A stretch of 34,265 nt of DNA from SG8-4 sp964598225 (GCA_964598225.1 CAZRBG010000059.1:1-34265); one strand, 5' to 3'; positions 27,301 through 33,815 are shown, counted from the stretch's first letter. The notes: a model not told the origin generated them from the letters alone. A program made the numbers and translations.

Positions 27301-28134
27301 CACGTAGGTAGTTCCATCTGCAGGGCTGGGCCCACCTGCACCTTGAACGGCGTTGAGTAGGAACTCGTCAACCGAAAGAGCTTCATCCGAGAGTCGTACC
27401 TCATCGATCAGACCGTGAAAGAACTGACCGGAGTTGCCGGGAGGATTGCCGTTGTCACGAACGATGCAGCCAATCCCCAAAGCGTTGGTAGTATCGTTGA
27501 CCCTCCCCCTGTAATCCGATGTGTCCATCAACTCCCCATTAACATATATTTTCATAGGAGCTGTCGAATCGGTTTCATCGAATACGCCAGCAACGTGATA
27601 CCATTCGCCGGCGGAGACGGCTCCTGCTCCGGCATCTGCTGTGTTCGCAGCTGAATCCGAGTTGATTTTGAGTCGCACCTCACCGCCCTCGTGCATGTCA
27701 AGGTACCATCGCCCATCTCCTCCCCACTTCCTCACAATAACGCTCTGTCGAACTGTGGAAGGTTGAATGAAGGCCTCTACCGTAAATGCTCCGAGCGTGC
27801 TCAGATCCAAAGCCGTGTTCGTCCCCGTGTCCGGCACGAAGATGCCCGCGCCGGGATCGTTGCCGCCGGGATCATTCATGAACTCGGCGCTTGTACCGCC
27901 GGAACCATAAAATGGATTCGACGCGCCATAGAACACATCGATCGCTGCATTCGCCCCCAACTGGCTATCGTAAAACTTCGTCGCAACATATTCGTTTTCA
28001 ATATCGGTGTCGTCGACAATTTTTTCTCCAAGTGCCCCGTCAAACTGCCAATGAGCAATCGTCCCGCCTCTGGTCATACTCATGCAACTCAAAAGCATGG
28101 ACATCATAACGAAAATAACCTTTTTTTTGCACAT
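24382..28134 (-). CDS. Large secreted LamG / discoidin multidomain surface protein
   Basis: A 1250-residue protein. The ATG has GAGGAG seven bases upstream and a Sec signal (about residues 1-24). Domain order by eye: LamG/ConA-like (about 25-265), a fibronectin-III-like segment with TYYWRVDAEIP (about 270-372), an F5/8C discoidin-type domain (about 375-535), a second FN3-like segment with TYYWKVNEVNE, a jelly-roll beginning VVEDFESYTDDD, a DUF1349-like lectin sandwich (about 720-880) that appears inserted in that jelly-roll, the rest of the jelly-roll up to MGLLYIDDIQLG, and a second LamG (about 1005-1250). The two LamG units are recent duplicates (TIAHWQFDGA.GE, then SVIVRK, then GQFF.G.IDEVR in both). 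There is no anchor at the C-terminus. It probably binds polysaccharide at or outside the cell surface. It lies downstream of prepilin copy 2 after 315 bp. Confidence 0.9.
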   Translation of the reverse strand: MCKKKVIFVMMSMLLSCMSMTRGGTIAHWQFDGALGEKIVDDTDIENEYVATKFYDSQLGANAAIDVFYGASNPFYGSGGTSAEFMNDPGGNDPGAGIFVPDTGTNTALDLSTLGAFTVEAFIQPSTVRQSVIVRKWGGDGRWYLDMHEGGEVRLKINSDSAANTADAGAGAVSAGEWYHVAGVFDETDSTAPMKIYVNGELMDTSDYRGRVNDTTNALGIGCIVRDNGNPPGNSGQFFHGLIDEVRLSDEALSVDEFLLNAVQGAGGPSPADGTTYVPHDIVLSWATGETVVSTDVYLGTVREDVINASRSNPLGVLKAQGQVEDIYDPPVLLQLGQTYYWRVDAEIPAEEGPGLTISKGEVWSFTVEPYSYVMDNANIVATASSSSSDNTGPQKTIDGSGLNEEDLHSTNANDMWLSDVAGPQPTWIEYAFDKVYKLHEMRVWNQNQIVEGSFGIGAKDVTVEYSGNGVDWQELGSFEFAQGPGLDDYAYNTTVDFDGEAARYVRLTVNSNWGGILSQYGLSEVRFLYVPTHAREPQPADGAVDVGVDTSLGWRAARNATLHEVYLSSDEKAVEDGTAPLDAVSESSYDLTPLDLQLAETYYWKVNEVNEAAGPSTWQGQIWSFTAQEYLVVEDFESYTDDDAAGEAIWQTWIDGYEVPDNGSQVGYLTPPYAEPTIVHGGRNSMPLSYNNTAGVTKSEAVRTFDEPQDWTAHGANTLLLHFRGRLFSFLQRDDGSILMSGAGVDIGEMADEFRFAYKQLNGNGSIVARVDSLSNTHAWAKAGVMIRETLDIGSKFAAVYITPGNGCRFQIRTGTPANVMGDDEVATPEQTAIRAPYWIKIERNGDVFNGFYSADGATWTPMAWNPQSVPMQASVYIGLAVTSHNAGNSTTAMFSGVESTGNVTGQWQNEAIGIEQPSNDPAPLYVTIEDGSGRAETVTHPDEAAVGLDSWLPWEIPLSTFGSNGLDVTDVKKMYIGIGDRDNPSSTGMGLLYIDDIQLGRSAEEPVSTIAHWQFDGAIGEQIITDTDIQSGYVAHKFYDTSFGANAAVDAFYGPANAMYNTAGTSAELMNDPGDNDPGVGLVIPDTGVDTPLDLSTFGAFTIEAFIHPYTVRQSVIVRKYGGSPGQYYIDLKPDGDLQFSINSDANHAAAGPEAVVANEWYHVAAVFDETDLAAPMKICVNGELKGTAEFRDRPGDSPRGLGIGSIIRDNNNPPGDSGQFFNGMIDEVRFSAAALSADQFLLNVAGQ

Positions 28135-28449
28135 GATTGTTCTCCTCTATATTAGAACGTATTACCCTACTCCAGCCACTCGGCCTTGTATGATCTCAGG
28201 TTGACTTCAACTAGATAGGTTTACCCACGGTTTTGGCGGCTCCTTCTTGCAGAACTGTTCTATATACCGGCCTTGTGGCCACAACGCAAACCACCACAGA
28301 ATTCAATCGCCCACCTCCTTCCCATTTCGGAGAAAAACTCTGATTCAATTTCAACGCTGCACATAACGAAGATGGATTAGTGAAACATAGCTCTTGACGC
28401 TATGTGTGTTCGCCGAATTCTTCAATAAAGTTTCCATATTTGACCAGAA
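28135..28449. other. Intergenic region between prepilin copy 2 and the LamG gene
   Basis: About 315 bp without a supported gene. Adjacent to the LamG start is a strong ribosome binding site (ATAGAGGAGA) and, just upstream of it, GAACGTATTA, an AT-rich sequence with a central CG that could be a regulator half-site. GTTGA/TCAAC arms near 28200-28211 form a short inverted repeat. I see no clear promoter or terminator. Confidence 0.4.
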
Positions 28450-29235
28450 CTAAAAGGCCGGATCTAAAAGGATTCTACAGTTTTCCCATGTTGGCTCATA
28501 CGGCACACTCTGTTTCAGTTTCGGGTGGACAAGTCCATAATCACCACTCTGGCGCTCCCAATACTTGCGATAATCGGCATGGCCGTCGGCAAAGATAAAG
28601 TTGCCGCCTTCTTTATGAACGTTCGCCGTCTGCTCGCGACGTTCCACCGTAAACCACGATGAGTGGTCGCTCTGACTGGCAAACATGTGCCATTCCTTAT
28701 ACTGAGTAGGTTTCCGGCCCTGTAAGGTCGCGTCGGTGCGTATTTGCGGTTCGGGCTGTACCCATAAATGATTTGAAAGCGACCAGCCCTCCTGCATAAC
28801 AATTAGCCGGCCGGGAATAGGTATAGATGCTGTTTTGCGTCCCAAGAGGGCAGCATTAGCCAAATACCCGGTACGGCTGGTACGCGTCGGTGCATAGGCC
28901 GGATTGGGATTCGGCTTCAAGCTCGGACAGGCATATACGGGCACGGCTCTGTTCGGATCCTCCGCCGAGACCATCGGCCGCAACAGTTTCAGCACATTGT
29001 CCCGCGAAGCGGGACTGGCATAGTCGAATACCGCCTGAGTCTTGGGAGGGGTGTATTCGTAGTCGGCCTGATACAGCGTCAGAGCCAGGCCCACCTGACG
29101 CATATTGCTCATACAGGCTGCACGACGTCCTTGTTCTCTGGCCACATTCAATGCCGGCAACAGAATCCCCATCAATAACGCAATGACAGCGATTACCACC
29201 AGAAGTTCGATAAGTGTGAAACCTTTCGTGTCCAT
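28450..29235 (-). CDS. Prepilin-type N-terminal methylation protein with C-terminal DGH motif, copy 2
   Basis: A 261-residue second copy of the protein at 14065-14850, on the same strand and about 14.4 kb away. The start at 29235 (MDTKGFTLIELL) is chosen because GGGG lies seven bases upstream and the leader is then short, as in pilins; ATG codons at 29241 and 29262 are also in frame. The signal GFTLIELLVVIAVIALLMGI and the NFIFADGHADYRKYW motif are both intact. Amino-acid differences from copy 1 are few and clustered (for example TP versus IP, VTRTE versus QIRTD, RRENGTMLLDAAF versus TWENCRILLDPAF), while third-position changes are scattered, so both copies look maintained by selection. It heads the LamG gene block just as copy 1 heads the catabolic run. 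Function unknown. Confidence 0.9.
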   Translation of the reverse strand: MDTKGFTLIELLVVIAVIALLMGILLPALNVAREQGRRAACMSNMRQVGLALTLYQADYEYTPPKTQAVFDYASPASRDNVLKLLRPMVSAEDPNRAVPVYACPSLKPNPNPAYAPTRTSRTGYLANAALLGRKTASIPIPGRLIVMQEGWSLSNHLWVQPEPQIRTDATLQGRKPTQYKEWHMFASQSDHSSWFTVERREQTANVHKEGGNFIFADGHADYRKYWERQSGDYGLVHPKLKQSVPYEPTWENCRILLDPAF

Positions 29236-29293
29236 AGCCATGCCCCACAAACGATTTAGCATTTGATGCAGGTTCTTTCTGCCTACACATGAC

Positions 29294-29320
29294 GTTATAC
29301 AATATCGGTTTACTTGTCAA
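29294..29320 (-). promoter_or_regulatory. Candidate promoter of prepilin copy 2
   Basis: On the reverse strand TTGACA (29320-29315) is followed after 15 bases by TATAAC (29299-29294), about 55-60 bases before the chosen start. The boxes are close to consensus but the spacing is short. The sequence GACGTTATAC overlapping the -10 box resembles the palindrome ATAACGTTAT at 29379-29388. Confidence 0.4.
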
Positions 29321-29378
29321 GTGACTTTTGGCAAATAATAGCAGTTGATGATACCAAGAGACAGTCAAAGCAAAAGAA

Positions 29379-29388
29379 ATAACGTTAT
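29379..29388. promoter_or_regulatory. Palindrome ATAACGTTAT, possible operator
   Basis: A perfect 10-bp palindrome with a central CG, the general form of LacI-family operators, in the 360-bp gap upstream of prepilin copy 2. The adjoining GTTATAGCAT also occurs inside the regulator's own promoter (15114-15123). The rest of the gap up to the IS element (29389-29596) is AT-rich and I see no gene in it. Confidence 0.3.
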
Positions 29389-29596
29389 AGCATATTCGAT
29401 ATCCGCGATTTAAGAAGCTGAAAAAGTTTTTGAAAAAATTGAGATCATTACGATGTGAAACCAGAATAGATATGGTTTTTCCCGTCGCGGAGCCGATGGG
29501 TAAATGGCGCATTCGGCGAGATCAATTATTAAGGCCACAACCGCTTTAATATTCTACATCTTCTCAAGATAAACACGTCTGCACAGCAAAAGTCTA

Positions 29597-29704
29597 CTAG
29601 CCGAACTTTCACTATTACTTGCCTGAATCGTTGTTTTTGGTGACCCCAGGGCGGTTAGTTTCCACTACAAGGGTGTTTGTTCAGCGGTCATGTTGTGCTG
29701 TATA
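29597..29704. repeat. 108-bp direct repeat, left copy
   Basis: Identical base for base to 31590-31697 (offset 1993). It contains the left terminal inverted repeat of the IS1634-like element and the last 17 bases of its transposase gene, so it is the left end of that element. Confidence 0.95.
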
Positions 29705-31442
29705 TCTTCGGTGGCGGTTGTACCGGTAACCGAAGGTTGAGTTTCTCCAAAAGGATTTTGTGTTCTTGATCAGGTTCGGTATAGCGCTGTAAGTGCAACA
29801 TTCGATGGTCTTGCGTAGGGATGTGTACATCGAGCATTTGTATCTTGGAGAAGACCTCTAAGACCGCTTGGCTGGTCAAGCCGGGAGCACTGGTTTTGAG
29901 CTTCTGACGAAGGGTCGTTTGTAGACAGTACCCCATGAACGCAACAAAAATATGGGCATCGACACGACCCTCTAATTGATGATGGATCGGACGAACACAG
30001 AGGTCGCTCTTGAGGTCTTTAAAGGCCTGCTCGATCCGCGTCTGGAGCATGTACTGCTCCCATAGCTCAATCGGGGCTTTATCCGTCTGATTCGTGCGTA
30101 AAAAGTACTTGCCGTCACGATGAATCATCTGACGGTAGGTTTGACGATTAAACTGGTATTGAAAGGTCTCGGCACGAACCTTTGCCCCCTCCTTGGGTAA
30201 CTGCAAGTCAACACATTTCGAACAACGACCCGCCTCGTGCTGCAAGACACCCAAGCGTTTCATGAATCGATCACGGTCACGATAGTTCTTCTGGAGTTTG
30301 GCCAAGCCCGCTAAATACTGCCGCAGCTTTCGGCGACGTATCGCCCGCTCTTTGCGTAAGAGGGATTGACTTTTGGCCAAGACATAGGTGTCCCCTTTAA
30401 ACTGCAAGGATTTGACGGCCACATCCTCACGAGCCTGTTGCCAGGGTTTATCGAGCAAGGTGGCCTCAAACGAATTCAGTCGCTTACGAGGGGTCCCGAC
30501 CAGGTAATCGACTCCGGTTTCCCGCATCAAAGCCAAGGTCTCTTCTTTGGGAATGCCGCGGTCCATCAACCAGACACGACGCTTCTTTCCGTAGGCGGAT
30601 TCGATCTTGGTCAAAAGCTCGGCCAAGGTCGTCTTTTCCGCCGTATTACCGGCCAACACCTCATAGTTCAAAGGAAAACCGTCCGGCGTAACAATCAAGG
30701 CGATCAGGACCTGGCGGCAATCACTGCGACGGTCTTTACTGTGACCGAATTGAGCCTTGGGGTTTTGCTCGCAGAGCCCCTCAAAATAGGTACTGGTCAG
30801 GTCGTACAACAACACCTCGTAATCAATATCAAAGAGGGTTTCCCACTGGCCCTTAAGGTAGGTACAGAGCTCGTCTTTGTAGGGTAAGATCTTGTCCAGG
30901 CACTGGTAGAGTCGGTTCTTTTGGGCCACGGTAAAATCACAATCGAGAAGCACATCCATAGCCGTCTGATCAAACCAGTGTTGATGAATGTAAAACTCCG
31001 CTCCCGGCTTAATCAGTCGATTGATCACCAACAGCTTCAAAACCTTGGAAAATGGGACGGTTGTCTTGTAACGATCAATGCGTTTTTGCCAAAAGGCATC
31101 CAGGCGTAAAGACTCCCAGAGACGACAACCTAACCAGCAGTCGCCAAAGGTTCTGGGTTTCGATAGACGCAGTTGGGAGAGACGGACACCGATGGTATCG
31201 ATAGTCTCGGGACACGAGGTCTCCTCGGCAGCGAACAGGCATCTATAGACGGGCTTGTTCTGATCAGCATCAAACACCTTAAGTGTCTTGCGCCAAGCCT
31301 TTTCCTGGCCACTGGAGATCTCGCCGAGATACAGGACGGTTTTTTGGGTGACACGGCCGTTGGACACACGACGATTCTCGACAACGCTGTAGTAGCGATG
31401 AAGTTTGCCGCTTTTCTTACGCTGATAAGATCGCAGAAACAT
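29688..31442 (-). CDS. IS1634-family transposase
   Basis: A 584-residue, apparently intact DDE transposase of the IS1634 branch of the IS4 superfamily. The N-terminus FLRSYQRKKSGKLHRYYSVV and the segments HSKDRRSDCRQVLIALIV, GNTAEKTTL and VWLMDRGIPKEETL are family hallmarks. Catalytic residues are read as Asp214 (LLYDLTSTYFEG), Asp294 (WLMDRG) and Glu471 (RIEQAFKDLKSD). The stop lies inside the 108-bp repeat. No frameshift or internal stop is seen, so the element could still be active. Just upstream of the ATG is a perfect 10-bp hairpin that may limit translation. Confidence 0.93.
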   Translation of the reverse strand: MFLRSYQRKKSGKLHRYYSVVENRRVSNGRVTQKTVLYLGEISSGQEKAWRKTLKVFDADQNKPVYRCLFAAEETSCPETIDTIGVRLSQLRLSKPRTFGDCWLGCRLWESLRLDAFWQKRIDRYKTTVPFSKVLKLLVINRLIKPGAEFYIHQHWFDQTAMDVLLDCDFTVAQKNRLYQCLDKILPYKDELCTYLKGQWETLFDIDYEVLLYDLTSTYFEGLCEQNPKAQFGHSKDRRSDCRQVLIALIVTPDGFPLNYEVLAGNTAEKTTLAELLTKIESAYGKKRRVWLMDRGIPKEETLALMRETGVDYLVGTPRKRLNSFEATLLDKPWQQAREDVAVKSLQFKGDTYVLAKSQSLLRKERAIRRRKLRQYLAGLAKLQKNYRDRDRFMKRLGVLQHEAGRCSKCVDLQLPKEGAKVRAETFQYQFNRQTYRQMIHRDGKYFLRTNQTDKAPIELWEQYMLQTRIEQAFKDLKSDLCVRPIHHQLEGRVDAHIFVAFMGYCLQTTLRQKLKTSAPGLTSQAVLEVFSKIQMLDVHIPTQDHRMLHLQRYTEPDQEHKILLEKLNLRLPVQPPPKIYSTT

Positions 31443-31444
31443 AG

Positions 31445-31470
31445 TGGTATTGTCGCAGGTGACAATACCA
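31445..31470. promoter_or_regulatory. Perfect 10-bp hairpin immediately upstream of the transposase start
   Basis: TGGTATTGTC and GACAATACCA pair around the 6-base loop GCAGGT, beginning two bases before the transposase ATG. It occupies the place where a ribosome binding site would be, and no clear ribosome binding site is seen. Sequestering the start from read-through transcripts is a known way for ISs to limit expression, but it is only inferred here. Confidence 0.5.
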
Positions 31471-31589
31471 TATCAAGACCCAAGGTCTTCACTACACACG
31501 ATGTCGGAAGCAAATCATCACGGACAGCTCAGCAAGGCCGAATTATTTTTTGTTTTTCAGTATTTTTGACTAAAACCGTGAAAGTTGGG

Positions 31590-31697
31590 CTAGCCGAACT
31601 TTCACTATTACTTGCCTGAATCGTTGTTTTTGGTGACCCCAGGGCGGTTAGTTTCCACTACAAGGGTGTTTGTTCAGCGGTCATGTTGTGCTGTATA
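31590..31697. repeat. 108-bp direct repeat, right copy (left-end fragment of a second IS1634-like element)
   Basis: Exact repeat of 29597-29704. The left terminus of a second element (from 31593) begins two bases after the right terminus of the complete one, and is cut off after 105 bp, where it joins istB-like coding sequence at 31698. Confidence 0.9.
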
Positions 31698-31734
31698 CGA
31701 GACAAAGCCGACTATAATGACCTCCAACAGACCT
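31696..31734 (+). pseudogene. istB: istB fragment, 5' side of the IS110 insertion
   Basis: Thirteen codons read YETKPTIMTSNRP, matching the region just before the conserved (E)DWGK segment of the IS21-family helper ATPase IstB. The upstream part of the gene is missing; the fragment is fused on its left to the truncated IS1634-like end. It continues in the same frame at 33329. Confidence 0.75.
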
Positions 31735-32062
31735 GATATGGAACGACCGTTGTCAAGTCGATAAACTTAAATTTGTTTTTCTTTCTTCTACATTTTGATA
31801 TGACACCTCCAGGTGCAGGCTACTTCGACGATGAATCAGTCTGATATACGTGGATTATCCATTATGGACAGAGCCGACATTGATATTCTCCGTCATGAGC
31901 TATGCTTTCTATAAACGCGAGTTCAGCAGCAAAACTGCCTATCGCAAGGTTTGGTCGCATATCACTCTTATCGTGCCTGCACCTGTCAGTGCCAATCCTA
32001 TTTCCAGTTTTCAAGTATCAAAGAACAACTTCGGAGGAGGGCTGATAAAAGAAATATTTTTC
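31735..32062 (-). ncRNA. Candidate region for the IS110-type guide (bridge) RNA
   Basis: The longer non-coding flank of the element, downstream of the transposase stop. In the IS1111 subgroup the guide RNA is expected on this side, and in the IS110 subgroup upstream of the gene. I see no supported gene in it. Loops pairing with the target around AACAGACCTATAGAGG have not been traced, so the exact limits are unknown. Confidence 0.35.
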
Positions 32063-33184
32063 TCACGCTGCTTTCCTCTTTTTTCGCGCCTCATATTCTA
32101 TCAACGCTGACCATATGAATCCTGCTAACTCTCTGGCCACGGCCGTCACTGCTTTGCAAGGCAGCTTGCCCCTATGAACAAGCCTGCGATAACGCCTGCG
32201 TAGTCGTATCCCTGCTCTGTCTGCGATGTCAATAGCCCATTGAGGCTGACCCTCTCTTCGTTTACGCAGTACTTTACTCACACCATAAGCGTGGCGATGA
32301 TGCCAGGCCACCTCAGTCAGCAACCGCCTTACTCTTTTGTTGCCCGTTTTAGTGATCGGTCCCTTATGCTCCTTTTCTCCGCTGGAAGATTCTGAAGGTG
32401 TCAAACCGAGATAACTCATGAAATCGCGAGCCGATGCGAACCGACCAAAATCAAATACTTCAGCGATTATGGAAATTGCGGTCAGCTTCTTTATGCCATA
32501 GAAACAGCACAAAATACCCACCACTTCTTTGTAATCTTCACTGTGGGCCAGTTTTTCTAGCTCTTTGTCTAATGTCTGGACGCGTTGCAGACAATGCCGC
32601 ATCTCTGTAAAGTAGCACTCAAAAACATCCTGAAGCAATGGCTGCTCAAATTCAATAGCTTCCAACCATCGATAATGCTTTTGTGTCCAGTGTTGGCCAT
32701 CAATGAATACATATCCATGACGGACAAGCATTTTCTGCAGTTGATGGCGAATTCTTTTAAGATTCTCCTGTGCCGCCTCTCTACATCGGGTTAGTTCACG
32801 AGCTGCCTCCTGCTGCTCATCAGGCGGATAAACCTCAGTGAGCATATCAGACATAAACAAACCAAGTAGCTTCTTGGCGTCTCGCCGGTCAGTTTTCTTT
32901 CTTTCACCTGGTTTGCGGGGAGTCAACGATGGAGCGATTACACTACATTTGCACCCCAATGCCTCAATTCTTCGTTGTAGTGTGAATCCACATATCCCGG
33001 CTTCATAACAGAACTTTATTTCACCCGGAGCATTTCTTTTGATCTTCCTGACCATCTTTCTGATTTCTGAGGCCGTATTCTTAACTGAGAATTCGACGAT
33101 CACTTCATCATTCGGATACGCTATAGCAACCCGATGCTGTTTTTTGTGTGTATCCATTGCTACGTGTGTCATACAGTTGTTCAT
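32063..33184 (-). CDS. IS110-family transposase (DEDD RuvC-like / Tnp20)
   Basis: A 373-residue intact protein. The N-terminal RuvC-like domain begins VAMDTHKKQHRVA and carries the DEDD set Asp11, Glu61 (CYEAG), Asp99 and Asp102 (TDRRDA). A coiled, helical linker follows (about 120-215). The C-terminal Tnp20 domain (about 225-310) has FGRFASARDFMSYLGLTP, then SESSSG at 264-269 holding the catalytic serine of this family, then GNKRVRRLLTEVAWHH. Family members cut and rejoin DNA at a short core guided by an element-encoded RNA. All key residues are present, so it is probably functional. The C-terminus is Arg/Lys-rich. Confidence 0.94.
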   Translation of the reverse strand: MNNCMTHVAMDTHKKQHRVAIAYPNDEVIVEFSVKNTASEIRKMVRKIKRNAPGEIKFCYEAGICGFTLQRRIEALGCKCSVIAPSLTPRKPGERKKTDRRDAKKLLGLFMSDMLTEVYPPDEQQEAARELTRCREAAQENLKRIRHQLQKMLVRHGYVFIDGQHWTQKHYRWLEAIEFEQPLLQDVFECYFTEMRHCLQRVQTLDKELEKLAHSEDYKEVVGILCCFYGIKKLTAISIIAEVFDFGRFASARDFMSYLGLTPSESSSGEKEHKGPITKTGNKRVRRLLTEVAWHHRHAYGVSKVLRKRREGQPQWAIDIADRAGIRLRRRYRRLVHRGKLPCKAVTAVARELAGFIWSALIEYEARKKRKAA

Positions 33185-33328
33185 GATCGGCTCCTTTCGA
33201 TTGTATGCGGCTCTGTTGCCGTGAGGTAATAACCCGCGATTATAGGTGGTTACGCACCACCATGTCGCGTAAGTTTTATCGACTTATGAAGACCTTTACA
33301 ACCAGGGGCCGGTCGTTCCATATTTTCT

Positions 33329-33535
33329 ATAGAGGACTGGGGAAAGCTGCTCGGCGATGTCCCCTCGGCTACGGCGATCCTGGACAGATTCCTCCATCAC
33401 GCTGAGATAATTACGATAACCGGCCGCAGCTATCGGCTAAAAGACAGAGCCGGAAAAGACGGAAGCAAGAAGGAGAAACCTCAAAAAAATAAGGACAAAG
33501 ACGAAAGTGGTCACAAAAGAAGTAAACCGGATTAG
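33329..33535 (+). pseudogene. istB: istB fragment, 3' side of the IS110 insertion
   Basis: The frame resumes as IEDWGKLLGDVPSATAILDR and continues FLHHAEIITITGRSYRLKDR, the C-terminal part of the IS21-family ATPase subunit IstB, followed by a lysine-rich tail of about 28 residues to a TAG stop at 33533-33535. With the left fragment it makes about 82 residues, so at least two thirds of the gene and all of istA are missing. It is a relic of an older element that served as target for the IS110-type insertion. Confidence 0.85.
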
Positions 33536-33536
33536 C

Positions 33537-33640
33537 ATCGAGCCGGTCTGTCCCGCTCGGCTTGCGGCGGCGAGGCTCCGAGGAGCTTTGGGTGGGCCCA
33601 TTCTCGCCGCGCCACCGGTCCGAGCGAAACAGACCTCGAT
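33537..33640. repeat. Large imperfect palindrome just downstream of istB
   Basis: Outer arms ATCGAG(ccg)GTCTG (33537-33550) and CAGACCTCGAT (33630-33640) pair, then CGCTCGG pairs with CCGAGCG, then GCGGCGAG with CTCGCCGC, closing on a GC-rich apex. The arms hold a 3-base bulge and a few mismatches. It is GC-rich against an AT-richer surround. It could be a strong terminator, a structured end of the IS21 relic, or an attachment site for another element. Confidence 0.5.
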
Positions 33641-33714
33641 CCTTCTGGAACAGAAAAGAAAAGACGTCAAATTACTTTGGACTATGAAGAAAATTCAGTG
33701 TATAATGAAAGGAG

Positions 33715-33798
33715 TTAGTGGCTGGTTTTGACTCGCACATTGACATATAATTTATCCAGGGCAAGTCCCCCTCTTCGTGTTGATTTTCGTTTCGCCAT
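33715..33798 (-). CDS. Tiny ORF (27 residues) following the AAA+ ATPase gene
   Basis: ATG at 33798, with GAGGGG nine bases upstream, lies 17 bases after the ATPase stop. The peptide starts MAKRKSTRRGGLALDKLYVN and ends soon after at a TAA. The basic start and good ribosome binding site look like the beginning of a real gene in the same operon that is now cut short, since nothing recognisable follows in any frame. Unknown function; could be chance. Confidence 0.3.
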   Translation of the reverse strand: MAKRKSTRRGGLALDKLYVNVRVKTSH

Positions 33799-33815
33799 GA
33801 TTCTATTCCCCTCTC

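Larger units (their letters stand above)
29600..31590 (-). mobile_element. Complete IS1634-like insertion sequence
   Basis: A 1991-bp element bounded by 13-bp terminal inverted repeats: GCCGAACTTTCAC at 29600-29612 and its complement GTGAAAGTTGGGC at 31578-31590, with one mismatch. It encodes a single transposase. If the repeats are counted as 12 bp, CTAG flanks the element on both sides (29597-29600 and 31590-31593), which could be a short target duplication or part of the tandem junction. The right end abuts a fragment of a second copy. Confidence 0.85.
31735..33328 (-). mobile_element. IS110/IS1111-type insertion sequence, scarless at a CT core
   Basis: A 1594-bp element (counting one core dinucleotide). 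Both ends are fixed by the istB reading frame it interrupts: ...AACAGACCT before and ATAGAGGAC after join without loss or gain. CT is present at both junctions (31733-31734 and 33327-33328), the core dinucleotide expected for IS110-type recombination. Subterminal 14-bp perfect inverted repeats, ATATGGAACGACCG (31736-31749) and its complement (33310-33323), plus an inner imperfect pair (31755-31769 and 33270-33285), point to the IS1111 subgroup. Non-coding flanks inside the element are 328 bp downstream of the transposase and 144 bp upstream. A bridge-type RNA is expected in one of them. Confidence 0.9.

Noticed and set aside
29597..31697. Reading the 108-bp repeat as a long target duplication, known for IS1634-type elements
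   Set aside because: Matching 13-bp inverted termini lie at 29600 and 31590, with the left one inside the repeat; no inverted termini are seen just inside the repeats at 29705 and 31589. Kept as the alternative in the findings.
33205..33670. Short open frames over the istB fragment (both strands)
   Set aside because: The istB frame is identified by its conserved C-terminal sequence; the overlapping frames show no similarity.
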